Assembly: GCA_902788785.1 (NCBI GenBank)
Contig: CADALT010000004.1
Span: forward strand, 58,719 to 122,718
Source: an uncultured Ruminococcus sp.
GTDB taxonomy: Bacteria; Bacillota; Clostridia; Oscillospirales; Ruminococcaceae
DNA: 64,000 bases
Direction: 5' to 3'
Within the stretch, counting starts at the first letter, position 1. Each line of letters opens with the position of its first letter. Below, piece after piece: positions 1 through 8,031 of the stretch. The notes under the pieces were generated by a model. It saw only the letters and a list, made by a program, of their open reading frames with translations, had not been told where the DNA came from and made no database searches. The position numbers were made by a program, and so were the translations under genes.

Positions 1-659
1 TAGGAAAGACCTATGTCACGGCTTTGCTGGTAAAAAAACTCACCGAAGCGGGCATTGATACAGCATATTTCAAAGCGGCAGTCAGCGGAAACGACCGTGA
101 TGAAAACGGCAGACTGATACCGGGTGATGCAGCTTTCGTAAAGAAAATATCGGGCATATCACAGCCGCTTGATACCATGTGTCCCTATGTATATGAACAG
201 GCAGTATCGCCGCACCTTGCCTCAAAGTCCGAGGGCAGTCCTGTGGAGGTTGATGTGGTCAGGACACGGTATGAAAAGCTTTGCCGTGAACATGGGTATG
301 TTGTCTGTGAGGGAAGCGGAGGTATAGTTTGCCCTATCCGCTATGACGATAAAAAGATAATGCTCGAAGATATCATAAAAGAACTTGACCTGCAAACGCT
401 GATAGTTGCAGATGCAGGTCTTGGCACCATCAACAGCGCAGTGCTCACCTGTGAGTATATGAGAGCACATAAAATCGGGATAAAAGGCATCATCTTCAAC
501 CATTTCCATAAAGGCGATGTGATGGAGGAAGATAACAAGTCCATGTGCGAAGAACTGACAGGTCTGCCCGTGATAGCCTGTGTGGGCGAAAATGATACAG
601 ATCTGGATATATCGGCCGATGAACTGAAAATAATACTTGACGGAGGTGCAGATATATGA
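1..659 (+). CDS. bioD: Dethiobiotin synthase, 5'-truncated by window edge
   Basis: ATP-dependent carboxylase closing the ureido ring of dethiobiotin in cytoplasmic biotin synthesis. The open frame runs in from the left edge: its first codons (from position 3) read GKTYVTALL, the end of the family P-loop (GTDT..GKT), so only about ten N-terminal residues are missing. The EGSGG motif (about residue 100 of the visible part), which lines the nucleotide and substrate site, is present. The stop overlaps the start of bioA by 4 bases (ATGA), so the genes are translationally coupled. Identification is firm because of the motif set and the bioA neighbour. Confidence 0.93.
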   Translation, partial: GKTYVTALLVKKLTEAGIDTAYFKAAVSGNDRDENGRLIPGDAAFVKKISGISQPLDTMCPYVYEQAVSPHLASKSEGSPVEVDVVRTRYEKLCREHGYVVCEGSGGIVCPIRYDDKKIMLEDIIKELDLQTLIVADAGLGTINSAVLTCEYMRAHKIGIKGIIFNHFHKGDVMEEDNKSMCEELTGLPVIACVGENDTDLDISADELKIILDGGADI

Positions 660-1861
660 TCTGGTATCCCTATGCACAAATGAAAACGCTCGATCCGCCC
701 ATCAAGATAGCCCGTGCAAAGGGCGTGCACCTTTATACCGAGGACGGGCATGATCTTATAGACTCCGTATCCTCCTGGTGGAGCGTTATACATGGATATG
801 CCCACCCCGAGATAAATTCGGCGATCAGCGAACAGCTGGAAAAATTTGCTCATGTCATGTTAGGCGGACTGACACATGACCCTGTACAGAAGCTGTCTGA
901 TAAACTGGCGGACTGGCTGCCCGGGGATCTTGATTATTGCTTTTTCTCCGACTCGGGAAGTGTGGCGGTCGAGGTCGCACTGAAAATGGCATTGCAGTTC
1001 AATACGAACCGAGGTTCCTCCCGTGACATGATACTTGCGCTGGAACACGCCTATCATGGTGATACCTTCAAGGCTATGGAGGTCGGTGATGATGAAGACT
1101 ACCATTTTGCTTTCGGTGCAAACAGCGAGAAAAAACGTGGAGTTGTCCATATCCCCACAGAACTGCCTGCTCTTGAAAAAGCATTCGCAGACTACGGCGA
1201 ACGCCTTACCTGCTTTATCGTTGAACCTCTGTTGCAGGGCGCCGGAGGAATGCGTATGTATGATTTGAGCTTCCTTGAAAGGGCAAGACAGCTGTGTGAC
1301 AGATACGATGTACTGCTGATATTTGATGAAGTCGCCACAGGCTTCGGCAGAACAGGCAACCGTTTTGTGGCAGACCTGGTGCTGCCCGATATACTCGTGC
1401 TGGGCAAGGCGCTGACAGGCGGATATATCGGCCATGCGGTGACAGTTGCAAACAAAAGGGTATGGGACGGATTCATGAGCGATGACCCTACTCATGCCTT
1501 TATGCATGGACCCACATTCATGGGCAACGCACTGGCTTGTTCGGCAGCACTGAAGTCTATCGAACTGTTTGAACGTGAGGACTACATCTCCAAGATACGC
1601 AATATCGAAGAAGTGACCCGCCGTGAGATGGCAGGCTTTAAAGATGACAGGATAAAAGAAGTCCGTATCATGGGCGGCTGTGTTTGTATAGAGGTCTATG
1701 ACAGCAAGGTGCTTGAAGGGTTCAGGCAGTTTGCTTATGAGCATGGAGTTTTCAGCAGGACCTTCCTGAAATATATGTACGCTATGGTGCCCTATGTCAT
1801 CAGCGACAATGAACTTATCACCGTACTCGATACCATGAAGGCATGGTTTACTAAACGATAA
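656..1861 (+). CDS. bioA: Adenosylmethionine-8-amino-7-oxononanoate aminotransferase
   Basis: PLP-dependent class III aminotransferase converting KAPA to DAPA with SAM as amino donor, the step before BioD. Visible landmarks are SSWW near residue 40 (the BioA-specific aromatic substrate pocket), the cofactor-contact region SDSGSVAVEVALK (about 100), HAYHGDT (about 130), FDEVATGFGRTG (about 220) and the LGKALTGG segment carrying the PLP lysine (about 248). At 401 residues it is slightly shorter than many BioA proteins (425-450) but both ends look complete. It overlaps bioD by 4 bases and is followed by a bidirectional terminator. Confidence 0.95.
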   Translation: MIWYPYAQMKTLDPPIKIARAKGVHLYTEDGHDLIDSVSSWWSVIHGYAHPEINSAISEQLEKFAHVMLGGLTHDPVQKLSDKLADWLPGDLDYCFFSDSGSVAVEVALKMALQFNTNRGSSRDMILALEHAYHGDTFKAMEVGDDEDYHFAFGANSEKKRGVVHIPTELPALEKAFADYGERLTCFIVEPLLQGAGGMRMYDLSFLERARQLCDRYDVLLIFDEVATGFGRTGNRFVADLVLPDILVLGKALTGGYIGHAVTVANKRVWDGFMSDDPTHAFMHGPTFMGNALACSAALKSIELFEREDYISKIRNIEEVTRREMAGFKDDRIKEVRIMGGCVCIEVYDSKVLEGFRQFAYEHGVFSRTFLKYMYAMVPYVISDNELITVLDTMKAWFTKR

Positions 1862-1872
1862 TAGTCATAATA

Positions 1873-1911
1873 AAAATGCAGCACTCTCGGTCATGAAAGT
1901 GCTGTATTTTT
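1873..1911. terminator. Bidirectional intrinsic terminator between bioA and the GNAT gene
   Basis: Stem CAGCACT / AGTGCTG extended by A-rich and T-rich flanks on both sides (AAAATG... / ...TATTTTT), so it has a U tail read in either direction. It lies between convergent genes and probably ends both the bio operon and the minus-strand transporter operon. Confidence 0.8.
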
Positions 1912-1921
1912 GCGTATTATC

Positions 1922-2410
1922 CTAAAATGATCGCCTCATCTGATACCACTGTACTCCGCCTATTACAGAGCCATGTGAGATGCCCTCGCTTACAAATCCG
2001 AATTGCTTGTAGAAGTTTATGAGCTCCTCCTTGCAGGTAAGTACGACGCCTCTTCTGCCCGCAGCCCTTGCCCTGCTTAAGTATTCTATCATAAGCATTC
2101 GTGCATGACCCTTGTGCCTGTATGACGGCAGGGTATCAAGCCCGAATATCATCTGCCATGCACCTTCCTCATCGTGCATATCGGCGGAAGAATACATCTC
2201 GTCCGTCAGGTCGGGCTGGTCTGTGGCAAAGCCGTTTATGAATGATACCAGTTTGCTGCTGTCATCAAAAAGCAGGATACAATGCTGTGGGCATACTGTC
2301 AGCCTTTGCCTGAACTGTTCCTTTGATGCCGCCTGCCCGGGCGGAAAACAGATGCTCTCTATATTCGCTATCTCGTCAAGATACGAAATATCTCCATTAC
2401 GCAGTATCAT
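1922..2410 (-). CDS. GNAT-family N-acetyltransferase
   Basis: 162-residue acetyltransferase of unknown substrate. The central acetyl-CoA-binding stretch LPSYRHKGHARMLM fits the R/QxxGxG/A loop of GNAT enzymes, and the C-terminal NFYKQFGFVSEG is the usual beta-hairpin signature. The start is the ATG at 2410 (MILRNGD) because an AAGGAGG site lies just upstream; a longer frame to 2488 would run deep into the neighbouring ATPase gene. The gene overlaps the 3' end of that ATPase by 14 bases and is the last gene of the seven-gene minus-strand run. Confidence 0.85.
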   Translation of the reverse strand: MILRNGDISYLDEIANIESICFPPGQAASKEQFRQRLTVCPQHCILLFDDSSKLVSFINGFATDQPDLTDEMYSSADMHDEEGAWQMIFGLDTLPSYRHKGHARMLMIEYLSRARAAGRRGVVLTCKEELINFYKQFGFVSEGISHGSVIGGVQWYQMRRSF

Positions 2411-3098
2411 ATATATCCTCCTTTTCTTTAGCCGATATGCCATAGCTTTGCAGCTTTCCTCCGTCCATGCGGTACAGAGTGTCCGCATAAGCTTGTGCTT
2501 TTATATCGTGGGTGACTATTATAACAGCCGCACCCTTTTCTGCCTGTGCTTTTAACAGCTCCAATATGAGCGAAGCGTTCTCGTCGTCAAGATCGTTCGT
2601 TGGCTCATCCGCAAAGATAACAGACGGCGAGTTTATCAGTGCCCTTGCAGCCGCAAGCCGCCTCAGTTCACCTCCCGAGAGTTCATCGGGATAGGCATTT
2701 TTTAGCTTTTCAAGCCCGACCATTTCCAGCAGTTCTTCGGCAAATTTGACATTGTCTTTACCTGCCAGTGCCGATGGCAGAAGAATGTTCTGCATCACCG
2801 TCAGGTTTGCCAGTGCGCTCGCCCCCTGTGGGATATAGCCGATGTTTTCGCACCTGAAAGCCGAAAGCTTTTCATCGCTTATCTGATAAATATCCGTTTC
2901 ATCGTAGCAGACCCGTCCCTCTGTGGGAAGAAGTATACCTGCCAGAACATTTATCAGCGTGGTCTTTCCGCTGCCCGAGCGCCCGTTTATGACTGTAACT
3001 TCACCCGATACGGGCTCAAAGCTCACTTTGTCCGGCACCTTGATGATGCGGTCTTTTTTATTGTAGCTCACACTGATGTCTTCAGCGCTTATCCTCAT
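2397..3098 (-). CDS. MacB/LolD-type ABC transporter ATP-binding protein
   Basis: 233-residue ABC ATPase. Walker A GRSGSGKTT (about 38-46), Q-loop in GYIPQGA, signature LSGGELRRLAAARAL and Walker B VIFADEPTNDLD are all intact, followed by the H-loop IVTHD. The sequence style is that of the three-component MacB/LolD group rather than importer ATPases. It starts one base after the FtsX-type permease stop, so the two form one exporter-like complex. Substrate unknown. Confidence 0.9.
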   Translation of the reverse strand: MRISAEDISVSYNKKDRIIKVPDKVSFEPVSGEVTVINGRSGSGKTTLINVLAGILLPTEGRVCYDETDIYQISDEKLSAFRCENIGYIPQGASALANLTVMQNILLPSALAGKDNVKFAEELLEMVGLEKLKNAYPDELSGGELRRLAAARALINSPSVIFADEPTNDLDDENASLILELLKAQAEKGAAVIIVTHDIKAQAYADTLYRMDGGKLQSYGISAKEKEDIYDTA

Positions 3099-3099
3099 G

Positions 3100-4302
3100 T
3101 CAACAGCCCTCCCTGAGTATTTTGCCCGTGTCGATATGGCTTAGCTTGTATGCCGATAATGCTGCCGAAGCCGAACCTGTCAGCAATACTATCAGTATAA
3201 CAGCCGCACCGTATAAGCTCACTGTTATGTGACTAGGCATAAGCAGCGGCAGCGCAGTTTTCTGCTCGATCGCTTTCAGAAACGGAACTATCACAAGCAC
3301 AGTCAGCCCAACGCCCGTTATACCGCCTGTACCTGCGGTGATGAGCGATTCCGTCAGAACAAGCCTGCTGAGCTGTTTTCTTGAAAATCCTATGGTCCTG
3401 AGTACAGCAAACTCTTTTTTGCGCTCATTGGCAGTAAGATAATATGCACTCAGCATTATCACGGCGGCAAGTCCCCATACTACTGCGGTCAATACCGTTA
3501 TGCTCTTAGATATCACGTTCAGCTTGTCAGCGGTCTCGGTCATCATCGTTTTTGTGCGGACTGCCTGTACACCGTCTATCTGCGTGTTTATACTGATGGC
3601 AAGTTCATCTATGTCCGCACCCTCTGCTGCTTTTATGTAAACAGATGAGATCACATCTTCGGGGCTTTGCTTAGAAAGCACCGCTATGCCCCGATCGGCT
3701 GACGCTTGTATCAGTCTCTTGACAGTATCGTTGGTGGTGTATACTGCGGTATCGAGCCCCGTGCCTGTCCTTTCAAGCTTGCCCACCGCCTTACATTCCA
3801 CACCGTAAAGCGAAAGCGTGTGCCCGACACTTGTTGATAGACCTGCTCCTACGATGATCTCGTTGTCTTTCAGACTGCCGTCGTAGACCTCTTTCAGCCA
3901 GGGTTTTACCGTAAAGTCGCTGTGCTCATCAAAGCCGATTATCTGCACCTGTGCTGTACAGCACTCGGCATTGGCAGAAACCAGAAAATACTGCGTCGAC
4001 AGCTGCGATATGCCATCAATTGCAGCTATCTCATCAGCCACCGACTTATCCATATAGAAATACCCGGGCGTGCCCTGCAAAAGGATATTTTCAAGATCGA
4101 CCTTGTTTTCGGCACCCTCGGGCAGGACTATTATGTCCGCCCCCAGCCTTTCCTCAAGACTTGCAAGTCCTTTCTGCAAAGACTTTATCAGTATCTCTCC
4201 GCCGAAGACCGCTGCCGAAAGCACCAGTGCTATGACCGTAAGCGCAGCCGTCCTGATGGGCTTGCGCCTGAGATCGTTCAGCGGCAGAGCTCTAAGCCTC
4301 AT
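3100..4302 (-). CDS. FtsX/MacB-type ABC transporter permease
   Basis: 400-residue permease with an N-terminal membrane segment (about 15-35), a large extracytoplasmic domain (about 40-265) of MacB_PCD type, and three C-terminal membrane helices of the FtsX domain (about 270-390). Such mechanotransmission permeases move substrates from the outer face of the membrane or drive extracellular partners. It overlaps DUF4418 at ATGA and is followed at once by its ATPase. No substrate can be read from sequence. Confidence 0.87.
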   Translation of the reverse strand: MRLRALPLNDLRRKPIRTAALTVIALVLSAAVFGGEILIKSLQKGLASLEERLGADIIVLPEGAENKVDLENILLQGTPGYFYMDKSVADEIAAIDGISQLSTQYFLVSANAECCTAQVQIIGFDEHSDFTVKPWLKEVYDGSLKDNEIIVGAGLSTSVGHTLSLYGVECKAVGKLERTGTGLDTAVYTTNDTVKRLIQASADRGIAVLSKQSPEDVISSVYIKAAEGADIDELAISINTQIDGVQAVRTKTMMTETADKLNVISKSITVLTAVVWGLAAVIMLSAYYLTANERKKEFAVLRTIGFSRKQLSRLVLTESLITAGTGGITGVGLTVLVIVPFLKAIEQKTALPLLMPSHITVSLYGAAVILIVLLTGSASAALSAYKLSHIDTGKILREGC

Positions 4303-4703
4303 GACTCTTTACCGCTTTTTATGATACCTGCTGCCGCATCTATAACTGCGATGATGACCAGCAGTGCACCTATGACCGTGACCGCAGGTCTGAATATGCT
4401 GTGGCAGCGCATGGTTTCCATCATGCAGAGCGAGATGACGTGCCCCGGTATTATTATCACCGCTGCCGATAACAGTGATATACCTATGGCTATTCCGGCC
4501 TTTATTCCTGTGTTTTTAAATACTATGCGCACCAGAGCCAGTATCGCTGTGACTGCCCCTATGAGAGTCACAGCATTCTGTGCCCAGTGGCACGCCATGA
4601 ACTTGCCTTCATGCTCACCGCAGGCTTTGAAGACCGTAAATGAGCCTATGGTCAGCACCGCTGCAAACAAAAATTCCGCTATACCTAAAATATTCTTCTT
4701 CAT
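4299..4703 (-). CDS. DUF4418 family membrane protein
   Basis: 134-residue protein with four predicted membrane helices. The segment CMMETMRCHSIFRP (about 92-105) is characteristic of DUF4418, as is an early Cys-containing loop (KACGEHEGKFMACHW, about 27-41). DUF4418 proteins are often encoded beside MacB-like ABC genes, as here, but their function is not known. A GGAG-type ribosome binding site precedes the ATG. The conserved Cys and His residues in extracytoplasmic loops suggest metal or redox chemistry; that is inference only. Confidence 0.85.
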   Translation of the reverse strand: MKKNILGIAEFLFAAVLTIGSFTVFKACGEHEGKFMACHWAQNAVTLIGAVTAILALVRIVFKNTGIKAGIAIGISLLSAAVIIIPGHVISLCMMETMRCHSIFRPAVTVIGALLVIIAVIDAAAGIIKSGKES

Positions 4704-4717
4704 AATTCTTCTTCTCC

Positions 4718-5497
4718 TTATATAACATACTCGGGCTGGGGCTGTGCCTGTGCAAGCTCAAACAGTTCGAGAATGGATTTTCGCATTGCCAGAAATCCCA
4801 CACCGCCCCTGTGTCGTGGACGGGGCAGGTCAACATCTATTACACGGCTTATCTTACCGGGTCTGGGTGTCATTATAACTATTCGGTCGCTAAGATAAAT
4901 GGCTTCGTCGATGTCGTGGGTGACCAGTATCATGGTGGTGCCTTTTTCTTTCCAGAGCTCCAGCAGTTTGTCCTGCAAGTCGGCTCTTGTGAAGGAATCC
5001 AGCGCACCCATTGGCTCATCGAGAAGCAGTGCTTTCGGGTCATTTATAAGCGCCCTTGCTATGGCAACACGCTGTGCCATGCCGCCCGATATCTGGTGTG
5101 GATAGCTTTTTTCAAAGCCCTCAAGTCCCACCATCGAGATGTATTCGCCGACCTTTTTGCGGCTGTTTTTCAGCTTGCCTCTCGCACGCAGTCCGTAAGC
5201 TATGTTGTGCTCGATGTCCAGCCACGGGAACAGACTGCCTTGCTGAAAAACGTAACCACGTTCAGGATCAACGCCTGTTATCTTTTTGCCGTCAATGGAC
5301 AGCTGTCCGTTCTGGGGTCTGTCAAGCCCTGCTATCAGCCGCAGCAGAGTGGTCTTGCCGCAGCCTGATGGACCTATCAGCGAAATGAACTCTCCCGACT
5401 TTATGTCCAGGTCAACGCTTTTCAGCGCCTGTACAGCTCTGCCGTCAGTGTCGGTGTAGATGCGGTCAACCCCCGAGATCGCTATACTGCTGCTCAT
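4718..5497 (-). CDS. SsuB/TauB-type ABC importer ATP-binding protein
   Basis: 259-residue ATPase of the nitrate/sulfonate/taurine importer class. It has Walker A GPSGCGKTT, the Q-loop GYVFQQGSLFPW typical of SsuB/TauB, signature ISGGMAQRVAIARAL, Walker B ALLLDEPMGALD and H-loop LVTHDIDEA. The start is placed at the ATG at 5497 (MSSSIAIS), which overlaps the permease stop at ATGA; an upstream in-frame ATG at 5521 would overlap that gene more deeply. It works with the permease and binding protein encoded just before it. Confidence 0.9.
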   Translation of the reverse strand: MSSSIAISGVDRIYTDTDGRAVQALKSVDLDIKSGEFISLIGPSGCGKTTLLRLIAGLDRPQNGQLSIDGKKITGVDPERGYVFQQGSLFPWLDIEHNIAYGLRARGKLKNSRKKVGEYISMVGLEGFEKSYPHQISGGMAQRVAIARALINDPKALLLDEPMGALDSFTRADLQDKLLELWKEKGTTMILVTHDIDEAIYLSDRIVIMTPRPGKISRVIDVDLPRPRHRGGVGFLAMRKSILELFELAQAQPQPEYVI

Positions 5498-6573
5498 TTT
5501 TTCACCACTCCTTCCTGCCATCTCAGTGTGTGCTTCTTTATGCGCCCGATGATATGGTTTATCAGCGAGAAAAGCACTGCCATTATAACAATTGCCGCCA
5601 GCACCTTATAATAAGCGCTCCAGACCTTCGACTGGTTTATGTAGTAACCGAGTCCGCCGGGCTGACCCAGCATCTCGCTCATGACAAGCGTCGTGAACGC
5701 CATGGCATTTGCCGAGGATATGCCTGTGAAAATATCGGGCATAGCGTGGGGTATCGCCACATGGAAGATAAGGTCGGGGGTGCTGCTGCCGAGGATACGT
5801 GCGGCTTCATAATTCTGCTTCGGTGTGGACTGTATGCCCTGCGCCGTGAGAAATGCTATCTGGAACCATGCGCAGATGACTATCAGGAAAACTGCCGCTG
5901 TGAATGAGTTTGGCAGAAGTGTCAGCGCAAAGGGCATCCATGCCACCGCAGGCACAACTCCCGTTATTTTGAGCACGGGGAAAACCCAGTAATACACCTT
6001 AGGGAACCAGCCTATGAGAATACCTGTGCCAACACCCAGCAGCACTCCGCAGGAAAAGCCTGCGCCGTAAAGCCTGAGCGAATACAGCATATTCTGCACA
6101 ATGTACTTTCCGTCCGCCAGATATGCTTCGCACACCTGTGCAGGTCCCGGGAAGAACGGCTGAGCAAATACCTGTAATTTCGTGCCGCCTATGTCCCAAA
6201 TTGCCAGCGCTATACCCAGTGCAAAACGGAATGCCGCATTTTTACAGTATCTCTTTCTGTCCGAAGTGTCAGCAAACGAGCGTATCCCCGAAAAAGCATA
6301 TATTGCTATCAGTCCGACCAGTATGGCACGGTATACATCGTTTATGGTAAGTCCTATGACGGCGGATGCGATGCTCACCCCATAGTTTTTTAATTCCACC
6401 GCCGCCTTTTGCGGAAAGAAAATATTCACTATTATCGCAATGATGAAACCCGAAACAGTAAACAATATCTTCAACAGCAGGAAGGTGTTGTTTTTATAAT
6501 CCCACACTGTTTTGGGTCTGTCAGAGCTGTTTTCTTTCACTGCTGATGACAGCTTTACTGTGGCTGTGCTCAT
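5494..6573 (-). CDS. SsuC/TauC-type ABC importer permease with N-terminal extension
   Basis: 359-residue inner-membrane permease. The C-terminal 230 residues are a normal BPD_transp_1 domain with an EAA loop (NYEAARILGSSTPDLIFHVAIP, about 260-282). The first 120 residues add roughly three membrane helices (starting about 35, 63 and 88), making it about 100 residues longer than SsuC or TauC. It sits between the binding protein and the ATPase, overlapping both at ATGA-type junctions, so it is the translocation channel of this importer. Substrate unknown. Confidence 0.88.
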   Translation of the reverse strand: MSTATVKLSSAVKENSSDRPKTVWDYKNNTFLLLKILFTVSGFIIAIIVNIFFPQKAAVELKNYGVSIASAVIGLTINDVYRAILVGLIAIYAFSGIRSFADTSDRKRYCKNAAFRFALGIALAIWDIGGTKLQVFAQPFFPGPAQVCEAYLADGKYIVQNMLYSLRLYGAGFSCGVLLGVGTGILIGWFPKVYYWVFPVLKITGVVPAVAWMPFALTLLPNSFTAAVFLIVICAWFQIAFLTAQGIQSTPKQNYEAARILGSSTPDLIFHVAIPHAMPDIFTGISSANAMAFTTLVMSEMLGQPGGLGYYINQSKVWSAYYKVLAAIVIMAVLFSLINHIIGRIKKHTLRWQEGVVKK

Positions 6574-7628
6574 TTTTGTACCTCAACTTTCTGATATATA
6601 TCCTTTGCAAACTTATCGGGGTCGCTTTCAAGATAGCCTATCTTTGCCAGCCCGTCAACGAAATATTTAACATCGCTCTCAACATGGCTGTCCCAGTTAT
6701 TGTCATGTTCTGCCGCCGAGGGATAACCGTAGCTCTTTATCAGATCGACAGCCAGCTCCTTATCCTCGATGGATGCGTACTTCTTGTCAACTATCAGATC
6801 GACAGCCTTTTCGGGATTTTCGTATATCCACTCCTGCGCTTTGCGGTATGCCCTGAGCAGTGCTGCGACTTTTTCGGGGTCTTCTTTAAGCACCTTGTCT
6901 GAAGCGTACAGGAAGCAGCAGAAATGATCCACAAAGTAAGGGTCTTTTCCAAGGTCGAAGATTATCTTCACATCTCCTGCCTTTTCGTGTATCGAACCCA
7001 GCGGATCCCAGAGTGCCGCCACATCTATCTCACCGTTTGCCAGCGCCTCAAATTCCAGGTTGCCGTCGGAGTACGGCAGGAAAGTTACCTCGCCATCAGA
7101 CGGGTCAGCGGAGATGCCTGCATTTTCCAGCCAGAGCGATGCCACCTGATGGGGTGTGCCGCCTATCTCGTCAACGCCTATTTTCTTGCCTTTGAGATCG
7201 TCCACCGTGGATATATCACTGTCAGGTCTTACCGCAAATTTTATACAGCCCTCGTGCAGTCCGTCCACGACCTTGACGTTTATACCATTCTCTATCGACG
7301 GGAAAAACTGAAAGTCACCGTTCACGATGGGGATGGTCCCGTTGTTGAGCCCTATCTTCCTGGTCTCAAAATCTGCGGAGATAAGATTCACATCAAAACC
7401 TTCCTCGGTAAAATAACCGTTCTCATATGCCACATAGATAGGCGCTCCGCACAGTGCGCCGTCCTTGCCGGGAATATCTATGCTGCCGTATTTGAGATCA
7501 TTTGTTTTTGCTGTCTCTGCCTTTGGAGTGACCTCTGTGCCTTCACTGCTATCCTTTACCTCGTTTACCGAACATGATGCCAGCACCGCTACAGCCGCCA
7601 GCGTCAGCGCAAATATTCTTTTCTTCAT
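6570..7628 (-). CDS. NMT1/SsuA-like substrate-binding lipoprotein
   Basis: 352-residue extracytoplasmic solute receptor. A lipoprotein signal peptide ends in LASC (Cys about 19), followed by a low-complexity linker and an NMT1/SsuA-type fold: APIYVAYENGYFTEEGFDV is the usual first strand-helix, and DDLKGKKIGV is the second-lobe signature. The start is taken as the ATG at 7628, about 10 bases after AAAGGA; the ATG at 7637 is too close to that site. First gene of the importer operon. Candidate ligands of this family include sulfonates, nitrate, pyrimidine thiamine precursors and small amidines; sequence alone does not decide. Confidence 0.88.
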   Translation of the reverse strand: MKKRIFALTLAAVAVLASCSVNEVKDSSEGTEVTPKAETAKTNDLKYGSIDIPGKDGALCGAPIYVAYENGYFTEEGFDVNLISADFETRKIGLNNGTIPIVNGDFQFFPSIENGINVKVVDGLHEGCIKFAVRPDSDISTVDDLKGKKIGVDEIGGTPHQVASLWLENAGISADPSDGEVTFLPYSDGNLEFEALANGEIDVAALWDPLGSIHEKAGDVKIIFDLGKDPYFVDHFCCFLYASDKVLKEDPEKVAALLRAYRKAQEWIYENPEKAVDLIVDKKYASIEDKELAVDLIKSYGYPSAAEHDNNWDSHVESDVKYFVDGLAKIGYLESDPDKFAKDIYQKVEVQK

Positions 7629-7680
7629 TTTCACCATATCCTTTCTGTTTTGATGTTATCAGTTTAGCTTAAAAATCTCC

Positions 7681-7800
7681 TTCGGTCAACGAAAAAAGGT
7701 GATAACGTTCGCACGGCTTTATCATGTATCAGCGAAAACATCATGTGGGTGAGTATGGCTGTGTGCGCAAAAACGATGCGGTAAAGCCGTATCACCTCAA
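7681..7800 (-). promoter_or_regulatory. Structured 5' leader of the importer operon, candidate RNA switch
   Basis: On the minus strand the leader contains GGTGATA and CGGCTTTA followed about 65 bases later by TAAAGCCG and TATCACC, then T6. These arms can fold into a long branched stem closed by a 7-bp helix and ending in a U tail, the geometry of a terminator or cis-regulatory RNA about 55 bases before the binding-protein start. I do not recognise a known riboswitch class from its conserved bases. Confidence 0.5.
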
Positions 7801-7950
7801 ATGAAGATAACGCTGTCACTGCGTATCTTCGCCGCAAAACGCATCAACTCACGCCATAATGTATGCGGTCACGAACACGGTTTTCATTACTATAAGATAA
7901 CGCTATCATAAATACACTTTGATATAGATATTCTTTATAACGCCTGATAG
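7701..7950. promoter_or_regulatory. Repeated GATAACG motifs in the divergent LysR/importer region
   Basis: GATAACG occurs at 7701, 7806 and 7896, and a related TATAACGCC-TGATA at 7937-7949. The copy at 7896-7907 is a dyad, GATA-acgc-TATC. Clustered dyads between a LysR gene and a divergent operon are what LysR-type regulators bind, so these are candidate operators. The rest of the roughly 390-base gap (7629-8031) holds the structured leader and the lysR promoter. Confidence 0.45.
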
Positions 7951-7971
7951 ATACTGCATATGCTCACAGGA

Positions 7972-8000
7972 TTGACAAACGGCTTTAGATGTGTTATCAT
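7972..8000 (+). promoter_or_regulatory. Sigma-A promoter of the LysR gene
   Basis: TTGACA at 7972-7977 and TATCAT at 7995-8000 with a 17-base spacer, about 30 bases upstream of the regulator's start codon. Confidence 0.8.
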
Positions 8001-8031
8001 ATCAGTATTCCATAGTAAAGGGGTAGGAAAT

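Noticed and set aside
860-1744. A 294-codon frame antisense to bioA.
   Set aside because: Cys/His-rich shadow frame of a firmly identified gene.
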